Notes: generated by a model not told the origin, from the sequence alone. A stretch of 6,683 bases of DNA from an uncultured Oscillospiraceae bacterium (GCA_900555545.1 USLQ01000062.1:1-6683), one strand, 5' to 3'. Shown: positions 1 to 5,890, numbered from the stretch's first letter. Program-made: numbers and translations.

Positions 1-350
1 TGGCAAGCAATTCCCTGCTGGAGGCGCTCGTCTTTTCCCGCCGCGCGGCGGAGGATATTAAAAAGTGTATGGACGCAGGATTTTCCACTGTTACGCCGGG
101 GCCGGAGACCTCCTTTGATACTGCCGGTGCGCCATTGCCCAGCGGCCTGCGCACAGAGATCCGTAAAATCATGCAGGAGGCGTATTTTGTCATCCCGAAC
201 CCGCGTAAGCTCCACCAGGGCAAGCAACGGATTGAACAGATCCTGACCCGGCTGCAAACGGGTGGCTTCGCGGTGACGCGCGCCTACTGTGAATGCCTGA
301 GCCTTGCCACTGTGGCGGCCATTATATTGAGAGAGGTTGATAAAGCATGA
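1..350 (+). CDS. nadB: L-aspartate oxidase NadB, C-terminal part (5' end outside window)
   Basis: The reading frame is open from the window edge (first full codon at 3) and gives 115 residues to the TGA at 348-350. It opens with ASNSLLEALVFSRRAAEDI, the segment following the catalytic core of L-aspartate oxidases (E. coli has ASNSLLE plus a similar LVxxxxAAxDI stretch). The rest is the helical C-terminal domain. NadB is a cytoplasmic FAD flavoprotein that oxidises L-aspartate to iminoaspartate, the first step of de novo NAD synthesis; NadA then makes quinolinate. About 115 residues follow the ASNSLLE motif, against roughly 150 in E. coli as I recall, so the tail is short, as in many clostridial NadB proteins. 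The stop overlaps the nadC start (ATGA, 347-350), implying translational coupling. The FAD-binding N-terminus is not visible, but the motif plus adjacent nadC makes the call firm. Confidence 0.93.
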   Translation, partial: ASNSLLEALVFSRRAAEDIKKCMDAGFSTVTPGPETSFDTAGAPLPSGLRTEIRKIMQEAYFVIPNPRKLHQGKQRIEQILTRLQTGGFAVTRAYCECLSLATVAAIILREVDKA

Positions 351-1186
351 ATTTACCGCAGTTTTACGTAGACGATCTGATCCGCACCGCATTGAAAGAG
401 GATATCAACTACCTGGACGTGTCGACCGACTATGTCATCGATCCCGACGCAGCGGGGACAGCAAAGTTCGTCTCCAAGGCGGATGGGGTGCTGTGCGGCA
501 TCGACGCGGCCATGCGCGTGTTCCAGCTGCTGGATCCGTCCTTTTCGGCAGAGATGTTCAAGCGCGACGGCGATTCACTGAAAAAGGGCGATGAGATCGC
601 AATCCTGCACGGCAAAACCGCCATGCTGCTCAAAGGAGAGCGCACGGCGCTGAACCTGGTACAGCACATGAGCGGCATCGCCACTGCAACCCATCTGGCA
701 TGTGAGGCCGTGAAGGGAACACGCGCCCAGGTGACAGATACCCGCAAGACGCTGCCCGGCATGCGCGCGTTACAAAAGTATGCCGTGGTGTGCGGCGGCG
801 GCAAGAACCATCGCTTTAACCTGTCGGACGGAGCGATGCTCAAGGATAACCACATTGACGCCTGCGGCTCCATCACTGCAGCAGTAGAAAAGGTGCGCAG
901 TAAACTTGGCCACATGGTCAAGGTGGAGGTTGAGACGCGCAACCTAGACGAGGTGCGCGAGGCGCTCGCCGTCAAAGCCGAGATCATCATGCTCGACAAT
1001 ATGAGCTGTGAGGAGATGGCAAAGGCCGTCGCCCTCACAGACGGGCGTGCCCTGCTGGAGGCCTCCGGCAACGTGACACTGGATAACATCCGCACCGTGG
1101 CGGAGACGGGGGTGGACATCATCTCACTCGGCGCGTTGACGCACTCGGTGCACGCATTTGATATCTCCATGCGCATCCAGAAGTAA
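347..1186 (+). CDS. nadC: Nicotinate-nucleotide pyrophosphorylase (carboxylating), quinolinate phosphoribosyltransferase NadC
   Basis: The 279-residue protein has the usual length of NadC, a cytoplasmic enzyme that converts quinolinate and PRPP to nicotinate mononucleotide, CO2 and pyrophosphate. The N-terminal open-sandwich domain covers about residues 1-110 and ends in the conserved GERTALNLVQHMSGIAT segment (97-113; Arg99). The barrel domain carries TDTRKTLPG (Arg133, Lys134), GGGKNHRFNLSDGAMLKDNHI (150-170; His155, Arg156, Lys166), VKVEVE (Glu194/Glu196), IIMLDNM (Asp217), EASGNV (238-243) and GVDIISLGALTHS (255-267). These match the substrate and phosphate contacts known from bacterial family members, and none appears missing. 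The ATG at 347 overlaps the nadB stop by four bases and is the only start that keeps the family N-terminus. nadB-nadC order is typical for Clostridia, with nadA presumably upstream. No NAD-repressor site is visible because the operon promoter is outside the window. Confidence 0.97.
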   Translation: MNLPQFYVDDLIRTALKEDINYLDVSTDYVIDPDAAGTAKFVSKADGVLCGIDAAMRVFQLLDPSFSAEMFKRDGDSLKKGDEIAILHGKTAMLLKGERTALNLVQHMSGIATATHLACEAVKGTRAQVTDTRKTLPGMRALQKYAVVCGGGKNHRFNLSDGAMLKDNHIDACGSITAAVEKVRSKLGHMVKVEVETRNLDEVREALAVKAEIIMLDNMSCEEMAKAVALTDGRALLEASGNVTLDNIRTVAETGVDIISLGALTHSVHAFDISMRIQK

Positions 1187-1235
1187 GCTGCCGCTGCAGG
1201 TAGAGCCGGGCGCCGCAAGAGGGGGTTATTGTTTA

Positions 1236-1471
1236 TTTCTTTGTTTTCCCAAAGAAAAGGCACGCGGAGGCTTCCCCCCGCGACCCTCGATAAAAGGCAC
1301 TTCAGCGGCGGGAAGCCTATAGACACGCCCAAGGCCGTTCGGCAACCCTTTCCGAACTCGACGGCTCATGCCGTCTCAAACATGCGGAAAGGGTTGTTTT
1401 GCTCCGCAAAATCCCCTCACGTACCCGCAGAAAGTTTGTATAAAAGCCGCCTCGGCCTATTTCTACTTTCT
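1236..1471. repeat. Chain of nested inverted repeats; possible dispersed intergenic repeat or structured RNA
   Basis: Four perfect inverted repeats follow one another. A: TTTCTTTG at 1236-1243 with CAAAGAAA at 1250-1257 (6-nt loop). B: AGGCTTCCC at 1268-1276 with GGGAAGCCT at 1310-1318; an alternative stem CGCGG (1263-1267) with CCGCG (1278-1282) overlaps its left arm. C: CAACCCTTTCCG at 1343-1354 with CGGAAAGGGTTG at 1385-1396, enclosing GACGGC (1360-1365) with GCCGTC (1370-1375). D: AGAAAGT at 1429-1435 with ACTTTCT at 1465-1471, enclosing GCCG (1446-1449) with CGGC (1453-1456). So many exact pairings in 236 bases is more than expected by chance. The layout recalls the interspersed intergenic repeats common in GC-rich gut Clostridia, but I cannot match it to a named family. 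A structured non-coding RNA is the alternative. Confidence 0.5.
1343..1400 (+). terminator. Candidate intrinsic terminator or attenuator with a branched stem
   Basis: A perfect 12-bp stem (1343-1354 with 1385-1396) is followed directly by TTTT at 1397-1400, and its large loop contains a 6-bp hairpin with a TCAT tetraloop (1360-1375). This is the best candidate for the end of the nadBC transcript. The T-run is short and the loop long, so termination would be modest. An alternative stem GTTCGG (1337-1342) with CCGAAC (1352-1357) uses part of the same left arm and would exclude the 12-bp stem, an arrangement resembling an anti-terminator. Confidence 0.4.
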
Positions 1472-1476
1472 ATAAT
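1471..1476 (+). promoter_or_regulatory. Possible -10 element for the methyltransferase gene
   Basis: A perfect TATAAT lies 20 bases upstream of the first Shine-Dalgarno sequence. No recognisable -35 hexamer is found 16-18 bases upstream (the region is CG-rich) and no extended TG motif is present, so the promoter call is weak. The element abuts the right arm of inverted repeat D, which could influence its use. Confidence 0.3.
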
Positions 1477-1495
1477 TCAACAACTTTTTGCGAAA

Positions 1496-1549
1496 AAGGA
1501 GGAGCAACGGAATGAGCGCGCCATGCCGCTGCGGAGTAGGAGGGAGGAA
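1496..1549 (+). promoter_or_regulatory. Two strong ribosome binding sites serving alternative in-frame starts
   Basis: AAGGAGG at 1496-1502 stands nine bases before the ATG at 1512. GGAGG at 1543-1547, within AGGGAGGA, stands nine bases before the GTG at 1557. Both starts are in the methyltransferase frame; the upstream one adds 15 residues (MSAPCRCGVGGRKIT). The first site is preceded by a small hairpin CTTTTT-GCG-AAAAAG (1484-1498) whose right arm touches the Shine-Dalgarno sequence. Confidence 0.55.
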
Positions 1550-1556
1550 AATCACA

Positions 1557-2396
1557 GTGAAAAATCAACAGATTGACCACGGCAGAGCCTTCGACTGGGG
1601 ACGCACCTCCCCGGAATACGCGCAGTACCGCGACATCTACCCACCGGAATTCTACCGCCGCCTGACGGAGAACGGCCTCTGTATAGCGGAGCAAAAGGTC
1701 CTCGACGTTGGCACGGGGACCGGCGTCCTGCCGCGGAATCTCTATCCCTACGGCGCATCATTCATTGGAATTGACAGCTCACAAAACCAAATTGACCAGG
1801 CGGTGTCGCTCTCCCGCACGGCGGGGATGGCGATCGAGTACCACTGCGTGCCCGCCGAACAAATTGATTTCCCGCCGGGCACATTTGACGTAGTCACCGC
1901 CTGCCAGTGCATGGTCTATTTTGACCATGCCGTGCTCGCGCCAATGCTCGCCCGAGGACTGCGGGACGGCAGCCATCTCGTCTTTCTCTACATGGCATGG
2001 CTCCCAGACGAGGACCCCATCGCGGGGCAGAGTGAGGCCTTGATTTTAAAACACAATCCCGCCTGGACCGGCTGCGGTGAGACTCGCCACCCCATCACAG
2101 TCCCCGCTCCCTATCTGGACTTTTTCACCGTGGAGCACGAGGAAGTCTTTGACCTGTCCGTCCCCTTCACACGGGAGAGCTGGAACGGGCGCGTCAAAAC
2201 CTGCCGCGGCATCGGCGCCGCGCTGTCCGGACCGGAGATTGAGCGGTTCGACGCAGAACACCGCAAATTGCTGCGGGAGATCGCCCCCGAACAGTTTAAT
2301 ATTCTGCACTACGCGGCCATTACTGTGCTACGCAAAAAGCGAGGCATCCTTTCAGCTCAAAATCATGATAAATCCCCCTGTTTCCGTGAACAATAA
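1557..2396 (+). CDS. Class I SAM-dependent methyltransferase (Methyltransf_11/25 type)
   Basis: From the GTG at 1557 the product is 279 residues. Residues 47-56 (KVLDVGTGTG) are the SAM-binding motif I, followed by GIDSSQNQIDQA (71-82), where the acidic residue at the end of strand 2 should bind the ribose, and by DVVTACQCMVYFDH (111-124), the strand-4 region. The C-terminal part (about 150-260) is a cap specific to this subgroup and ends with HYAAITVLRK. I chose GTG because the family N-terminus (IDHGRAFDWGRTSPEYAQYRDIYP) begins five residues later and GGAGG is well spaced; the in-frame ATG at 1512 with AAGGAGG is a real alternative. The last 19 residues (after Lys260) look like an added tail encoded partly by the downstream hairpin. 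No signal peptide or membrane segment is seen, so it should be cytoplasmic. The methyl acceptor cannot be told from sequence; close relatives are usually annotated only as methyltransferases. Confidence 0.9.
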   Translation: MKNQQIDHGRAFDWGRTSPEYAQYRDIYPPEFYRRLTENGLCIAEQKVLDVGTGTGVLPRNLYPYGASFIGIDSSQNQIDQAVSLSRTAGMAIEYHCVPAEQIDFPPGTFDVVTACQCMVYFDHAVLAPMLARGLRDGSHLVFLYMAWLPDEDPIAGQSEALILKHNPAWTGCGETRHPITVPAPYLDFFTVEHEEVFDLSVPFTRESWNGRVKTCRGIGAALSGPEIERFDAEHRKLLREIAPEQFNILHYAAITVLRKKRGILSAQNHDKSPCFREQ

Positions 2397-2417
2397 CACG
2401 GAATGGGGGGATTTTTT
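2370..2417 (+). terminator. Strong hairpin with T-run, spanning the methyltransferase stop and the next start
   Basis: TTCCGTG (2382-2388) pairs with CACGGAA (2397-2403) around an 8-nt loop. After one bulged T and two G-U pairs the stem continues with CCCCC (2374-2378) against GGGGG (2406-2410) and an A/T-rich base. TTTTTT at 2412-2417 follows, giving the form of an intrinsic terminator. Unusually, the methyltransferase TAA (2394-2396) lies in the loop, and the next gene's ATG (2418) follows the T-run directly. The only Shine-Dalgarno-like sequence for that gene (GGGGGGA, 2405-2411) is buried in the 3' arm, so the structure could also limit translation. Confidence 0.65.
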
Positions 2418-2831
2418 ATGTGGAAAAAGAAGGCGGTTCTGCTGTGGCGGATACGGGCAATCGCCCTGTGCATCCTCCTGTGCACGATCCTGTTCCCCCT
2501 GACGGTGGAGGTTCCCTCCGTATGGCTCGCCTTGACGCTGCTCACCGGATCGACAGCCATGGTGTGTGCCTATATCCGCCACTATCTGCACGCCTTTTCC
2601 ATCCAGTTCCGTCCCAATTTCGTTGAAATCCATACCGGCGTCTTTATCCACCGGAGCATCCTGGTGCCGGCGGAGGATCTGATCTTTACAGAGATCCGGT
2701 CCACACCCGTCGAACGCAAGCTCGGCCTGTGCCGGGTGCGGATTTACGGGCGTGGTAAAACAATTCGAGTCCCCTGCCTGCCCCGCACACAGGCGGAAAA
2801 ATTCCAGCGCCCGCCGGAGGTGATCGCATGA
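2418..2831 (+). CDS. Small membrane protein with bacterial PH domain (bPH2, YdbS-like)
   Basis: The 137-residue product has two membrane segments (about residues 9-29 and 34-55) followed by one bacterial pleckstrin-homology domain of the bPH2/DUF304 family (about 58-130). The domain is recognisable from the pattern IEIHTGVFIHRSILVPAEDL, then EIRSTPVERKLGLCRVRIYGRG: a beta strand, a turn with a basic residue, a conserved pre-strand acidic pair, then the P-hydrophobic-x-R-x-x-G-L strand seen in YdbS. The protein should sit in the cytoplasmic membrane with the PH domain facing the cytoplasm. I prefer the ATG at 2418 because GGGGGGA lies seven bases before it; the in-frame ATG at 2403 lacks a ribosome binding site. 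The stop overlaps the start of the next gene (ATGA, 2828-2831). YdbS in B. subtilis is only 159 residues as I recall, so length fits. No separate promoter is visible, so expression may depend on readthrough. Confidence 0.8.
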   Translation: MWKKKAVLLWRIRAIALCILLCTILFPLTVEVPSVWLALTLLTGSTAMVCAYIRHYLHAFSIQFRPNFVEIHTGVFIHRSILVPAEDLIFTEIRSTPVERKLGLCRVRIYGRGKTIRVPCLPRTQAEKFQRPPEVIA

Positions 2832-4282
2832 AGCTGCGTCCCCACTATTCGGACACTGTGATTCACTTTTTCCGATACGGCTACCTGCTGCTGATCCCAC
2901 TGGTGCAGCTGCTGATGCCTGGCACCGGGCGGTGGAACCGCGCCGTTTTTCTCCAGCTCCTGACCGCGTGCGGGATGCTGCTGTTTTTTGACCTGCGGCG
3001 GAGGAAAACGCGGCTTTGTCTGTCCGGCTGTGTCCTGACACTCCGGCGTGGAATTCTTTTCGATTCAAGGCTCCAAATAGACTTGCAGCAGACAGTCCTG
3101 CACCTAAAGGCGGGGCCGCTCCTACGGTTGCTTGGCGCTGTCCGCCTGATCCCGGAGCCGGACACCGTCAAACAAAAAAAGCCCTCCTTCTCATGTTACT
3201 TGCGGCTGGAAGATGCGCGTGCGCTGGCATCCTCGCTCGGATTTTCTCCGGACTCGCTTGCGCTCACCGCCCGGTACGGATTTCGTCAAGCGCTCATTTG
3301 CGCTGTGTTTTCCTCCAACTCCCGGATCGGTTTCCTGGCGCTCGCCCCGCTCTTCCAGGGGATCGGGCGGCTGTTCGCCATCGACCCGGCCACTCCGCTG
3401 CAGGGTGTGGTCTCCCGCTTGGAGCACTTCCTGGCCGGTTTTATCCCACCGCTTTTCACCGGAATCGCCGCCCTGTTGATCGCCGGGTATGTACTAAGCA
3501 TCCTGTATCTGACGGAGCGCAACTGCCGTTTCCATCTATACACAGCACCCGGCCGGTTTGCCGTATCGCACGGTGTGATAACCCGATGGACGACCCTGCT
3601 GCCGGAAAAGGCAGTCCCGGCCATCACCACACGCGCCACCACATTGATGCGCGCCTGCTCCCTGGTACAGGCTATCGCCGTCACACCGAACCCCGCCCTG
3701 TCCGGCGGACGGAACACCTTCCTGATCCCTGCGGATGCGCGCCGGGAGACGGAATCCCACCTCTTTCCGGCGGAATCCGATGCTGTACAAATCCCAAAGT
3801 CGACGGTATGGCGCGTCTATCTCCCGGTGATCGCATTTGCCGGTGCGGGGTGCGCAGTTGGATTTTTAGGCGGGGAGTTGCTCCCGGAACTGCGTTCCGC
3901 TCTCGCCGGGATCACCATCCTGTTTGCGCTGGCCGCGGTCACCGCCTTGATCCCCTGCTCCTTGCGGGAACGCCGCGCTTTTCTCTCCCCACAGGGGCCG
4001 CAGGCCTGCAACACACAAGGGCTTTCCCTCCTGCGCACGCGCCTGACCCATCCACCGGCGGCAATCATTGTGTCGCAATCCCCAGGCCAGCTGCGGGAGG
4101 CCCTCTGCACCGTTGCCCTGCGGCCGCACAGTGGCGTCCCTTTCCGGCTATCCATCGCACACGTGCCGCTCCGCGCTGTACAAAAAACTTTTTCTCCTCC
4201 GGTTGAAGTGTTCCGCCGCCCGCGCTATAATAGGGCTGTAGTCCGGCATTCACGTATAAAAAGTGGACAACAGAGGAGTTAA
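2828..4282 (+). CDS. Multi-domain bacterial PH-domain membrane protein (YdbT-like)
   Basis: The 484-residue product repeats a two-helix plus bPH2 unit three times. Membrane segments lie at about 15-30 and 38-54, 155-180 and 200-228, and 328-348 and 355-376. The PH-like parts are about 62-135 (LCLSGCVLTLRRGILFDSRLQID), 235-315 (FHLYTAPGRFAVSHGVITRWTTLLP) and 382-450 (divergent, from RAFLSPQG to HVPLRAV). Length and three-unit order match YdbT, the usual partner of YdbS. In B. subtilis the ydbST operon belongs to the SigW regulon and contributes to resistance against bacteriocins made by other bacilli; a similar envelope-defence role here is inference only. Translation is coupled to the upstream gene through the ATGA overlap. 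The last 30 or so residues are basic and lie outside the third domain; their codons carry the promoter of the next gene. A large open frame in another phase (3016-4206) is a by-product of GC-rich codons. Confidence 0.78.
   Translation: MKLRPHYSDTVIHFFRYGYLLLIPLVQLLMPGTGRWNRAVFLQLLTACGMLLFFDLRRRKTRLCLSGCVLTLRRGILFDSRLQIDLQQTVLHLKAGPLLRLLGAVRLIPEPDTVKQKKPSFSCYLRLEDARALASSLGFSPDSLALTARYGFRQALICAVFSSNSRIGFLALAPLFQGIGRLFAIDPATPLQGVVSRLEHFLAGFIPPLFTGIAALLIAGYVLSILYLTERNCRFHLYTAPGRFAVSHGVITRWTTLLPEKAVPAITTRATTLMRACSLVQAIAVTPNPALSGGRNTFLIPADARRETESHLFPAESDAVQIPKSTVWRVYLPVIAFAGAGCAVGFLGGELLPELRSALAGITILFALAAVTALIPCSLRERRAFLSPQGPQACNTQGLSLLRTRLTHPPAAIIVSQSPGQLREALCTVALRPHSGVPFRLSIAHVPLRAVQKTFSPPVEVFRRPRYNRAVVRHSRIKSGQQRS
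4203..4231 (+). promoter_or_regulatory. Sigma-A type promoter for the GH28-like gene
   Basis: TTGAAG (4203-4208), a 17-base spacer and a perfect TATAAT (4226-4231) form a strong housekeeping promoter. Transcription should start near 4238-4240, leaving a leader of about 48 bases before the ATG at 4287. The whole promoter lies inside the C-terminal codons of the YdbT-like gene, so the GH28-like gene can be expressed independently of it. No operator-like palindrome is evident around it. Confidence 0.75.
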
Positions 4283-4286
4283 AGCT

Positions 4287-5813
4287 ATGAAGAAAAAAAT
4301 TGTGATCCCGGTCTGTGTGATCACTGCCGCCGCGCTGCTTGCGGGAGCCGGGATTGGCCTCTATTTTGGCGTATATGCGCGGGATTTTAAAGTGACGTCG
4401 GGCGATATCTTCCCCGACGTCTATCCCGGCGATTTTTATGAGGGGATCCCCTTTTCGGATTATCTTTCCGATGTTGAGGCTCCCTCGGATGCGCTCGACA
4501 TCCGTACATACGGCGCCGTTCCGGATGACCCGGGGGTGAATAACAGCGATGCTATCGACCAGGCCATTGCGGACTGTGCTGCGGCGGGAGGCGGAACCGT
4601 ATACGTAGGCGGCGGAGCCTATACGGTCGGGAGCGTCGAATTAAAGAGCAATGTCACGCTGTTCATCGATTCCGACGCCTCTCTGATTGCCTCACACAAC
4701 AGCGAAGACTTTGATAAGGGCTGCCTGCTGCTGTGTGAAAATGCGGAAAACATTCGTCTGACCGGGGGCGGAAAGATCTGCGGCGAGGGGAACTACTACT
4801 CCCTCGCGCCCAAGGAGCAGCCCCGCCTTTCCCCGTTTGAGGACACGCTTGGCGTGTGGGAGATGCGTCAGGAGTACCGGTACCGCATCCGTTTTGCCCA
4901 TGAGAGCAAGTACGGCAATCTGGTTCGATTTGTGGGCTGCTCCGGCGTCACGATCGACAATTTTATGCTGGAGAATTCCGCCGCGTGGACGCTGGAACTC
5001 AACGGCTGCAGCGGCGTCCAGATCCGGGATTTCATTGTCAATAACAACCGCCATGTGGCCAATACGGACGGGATTGATGTGGCTGGATCGTCAAATGTGT
5101 TGATTGAGCACTGCTTCCTCTCCACCGGCGACGATGGGATTGTACTCAAGCACAGCGAAGAGCTCGGCGGGAACATGGAAGTCATGGAGAATGTCACGGT
5201 GCGGGACTGCAAAATCACCTCCTGCACCAACGCCTTCAAAATCGGAACGGAGACGAGTATGGACATCCGTCACGTATTAGTGGAGGGCTGCGAATTTTTC
5301 CTGACGGATATCTATCCGGGGGGCGTGTCGGGGATCTCCATCGAGTCGGCCGATGGGGCCGTGGTTCAAGATGTCACCATACGCGATATTCAGATGGAGG
5401 GCGAGCTCTGCCCGCTCTTTGTCAGCCTGAACAACCGCAACCGGGACGGCGGAAAAGACAACACGGGAGCCATCAGCGGGATCACTGTGGAAAATGTACA
5501 GGCCAGCGGCATTGAACTGCCGGTCATTCTCACCGGCACCAAAAGATTGAACATCGGTGATGTGACGATCCGCAACTTCAACTGTACCTACGCTCCGGGG
5601 GAGGATTACTATGACTACCGCCTATTCGTTCCCGCCTACGAGACAAGTTATCCCGAGTGTAATCGGATGCGCAATCTGAATGCCTACGCCCTGTGGGCTC
5701 GGAATGTCGTCACGCTCACACTGGAGAACTTTTCGGTCACCCCGCGCGCGGACACTCGCCGTGAAGAGCAGATTCTCAAAAACATAACACATTTTCAGAG
5801 TGGGGATGATTGA
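4287..5813 (+). CDS. Membrane-anchored GH28-like right-handed beta-helix glycan hydrolase (polygalacturonase family)
   Basis: The 508-residue product starts at the ATG with AGAGGAG (4272-4278) eight bases upstream; an earlier in-frame GTG at 4263 lacks a site. KKK followed by a hydrophobic stretch (about 4-30) without a clear signal-peptidase site or lipobox cysteine suggests an N-terminal anchor with the enzyme outside the cell. Residues 70-135 (DIRTYGAVPDDPGVNNSDAIDQAIADC, GGGTVYVGGGAYTVGSVELKSNVTL) are the conserved entry to the GH28/pectate-lyase-3 beta-helix, and repeated VTIxNF/VTVRDC-type turns run to about 485. The catalytic aspartates are in NTDGID (Asp261) and STGDDGI (Asp282, Asp283). 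The canonical Gly-His-Gly is replaced around 311-320 (TSCTNAFKIG) and the Arg-Ile-Lys site reads SIE (351-353). Family enzymes cleave galacturonan by inversion; the changed +1 site suggests another substrate. Exact specificity is unknown. Confidence 0.87.
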   Translation: MKKKIVIPVCVITAAALLAGAGIGLYFGVYARDFKVTSGDIFPDVYPGDFYEGIPFSDYLSDVEAPSDALDIRTYGAVPDDPGVNNSDAIDQAIADCAAAGGGTVYVGGGAYTVGSVELKSNVTLFIDSDASLIASHNSEDFDKGCLLLCENAENIRLTGGGKICGEGNYYSLAPKEQPRLSPFEDTLGVWEMRQEYRYRIRFAHESKYGNLVRFVGCSGVTIDNFMLENSAAWTLELNGCSGVQIRDFIVNNNRHVANTDGIDVAGSSNVLIEHCFLSTGDDGIVLKHSEELGGNMEVMENVTVRDCKITSCTNAFKIGTETSMDIRHVLVEGCEFFLTDIYPGGVSGISIESADGAVVQDVTIRDIQMEGELCPLFVSLNNRNRDGGKDNTGAISGITVENVQASGIELPVILTGTKRLNIGDVTIRNFNCTYAPGEDYYDYRLFVPAYETSYPECNRMRNLNAYALWARNVVTLTLENFSVTPRADTRREEQILKNITHFQSGDD

Positions 5814-5838
5814 ATTCCCTCTATGAGCTTTCCCCGAG

Positions 5839-5866
5839 CGGACCGTCTAATGGCGGTCCGTTTTTT
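5839..5866 (+). terminator. Intrinsic terminator after the GH28-like gene
   Basis: CGGACCG (5839-5845) pairs perfectly with CGGTCCG (5854-5860) around an 8-nt loop and is followed by TTTTTT (5861-5866). It begins 25 bases after the stop codon and should end the GH28-like transcript, separating it from the hydrolase gene. Confidence 0.92.
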
Positions 5867-5890
5867 ATACCCATGGCAAAGCAATATGAT

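Larger units (their letters stand above)
1187..1495. other. Gene-free interval between nadC and the methyltransferase gene
   Basis: About 370 bases separate the nadC stop from the preferred methyltransferase start. I see no tRNA, no recognised riboswitch and no convincing protein gene. A frame starting at 1229 stays open for 115 codons (to 1576), but it has no good ribosome binding site, runs straight through the inverted repeats and overlaps the methyltransferase start, so I treat it as chance or as a repeat-derived ORF. The interval is dominated by four inverted-repeat modules (listed separately). Positions 1187-1235 hold only GC-rich sequence after the nadC stop, without a stem followed by a T-run. 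Confidence 0.7.

Noticed and set aside
1187..1235. Terminator immediately after nadC
   Set aside because: Short stems such as CTGC/GCAG can be drawn, but none is followed by a T-run; the first T-rich stretch precedes stem A instead of following a stem.
430..1332. Long open frame of 300 codons on the minus strand opposite nadC
   Set aside because: It lies entirely opposite a well-supported gene over most of its length, has no ribosome binding site, and its Ser/Arg/Met-rich composition is what antisense reading of GC-rich codons gives.
1236..1471. CRISPR array or MITE
   Set aside because: No direct repeat recurs at regular spacing, and the two ends of the region are not inverted copies of each other; no target-site duplication is visible.
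1229..1576. Possible 115-residue small protein between nadC and the methyltransferase
   Set aside because: It starts in the left arm region of an inverted repeat without a good ribosome binding site, crosses all four stem modules, and overlaps the methyltransferase start. I keep it only as a possible marker of a dispersed repeat.
3016..4206. 396-codon open frame on the plus strand within the YdbT-like gene
   Set aside because: Its Arg/His/Pro/Ala-rich, domain-free product is typical of out-of-phase reading in GC-rich DNA, while the overlapping frame shows clear membrane segments and PH domains.
4263..4286. Upstream GTG start for the GH28-like protein
   Set aside because: It has no ribosome binding site and would place a polar segment before the Lys-rich start of the membrane anchor; the ATG at 4287 has a well-spaced AGAGGAG.
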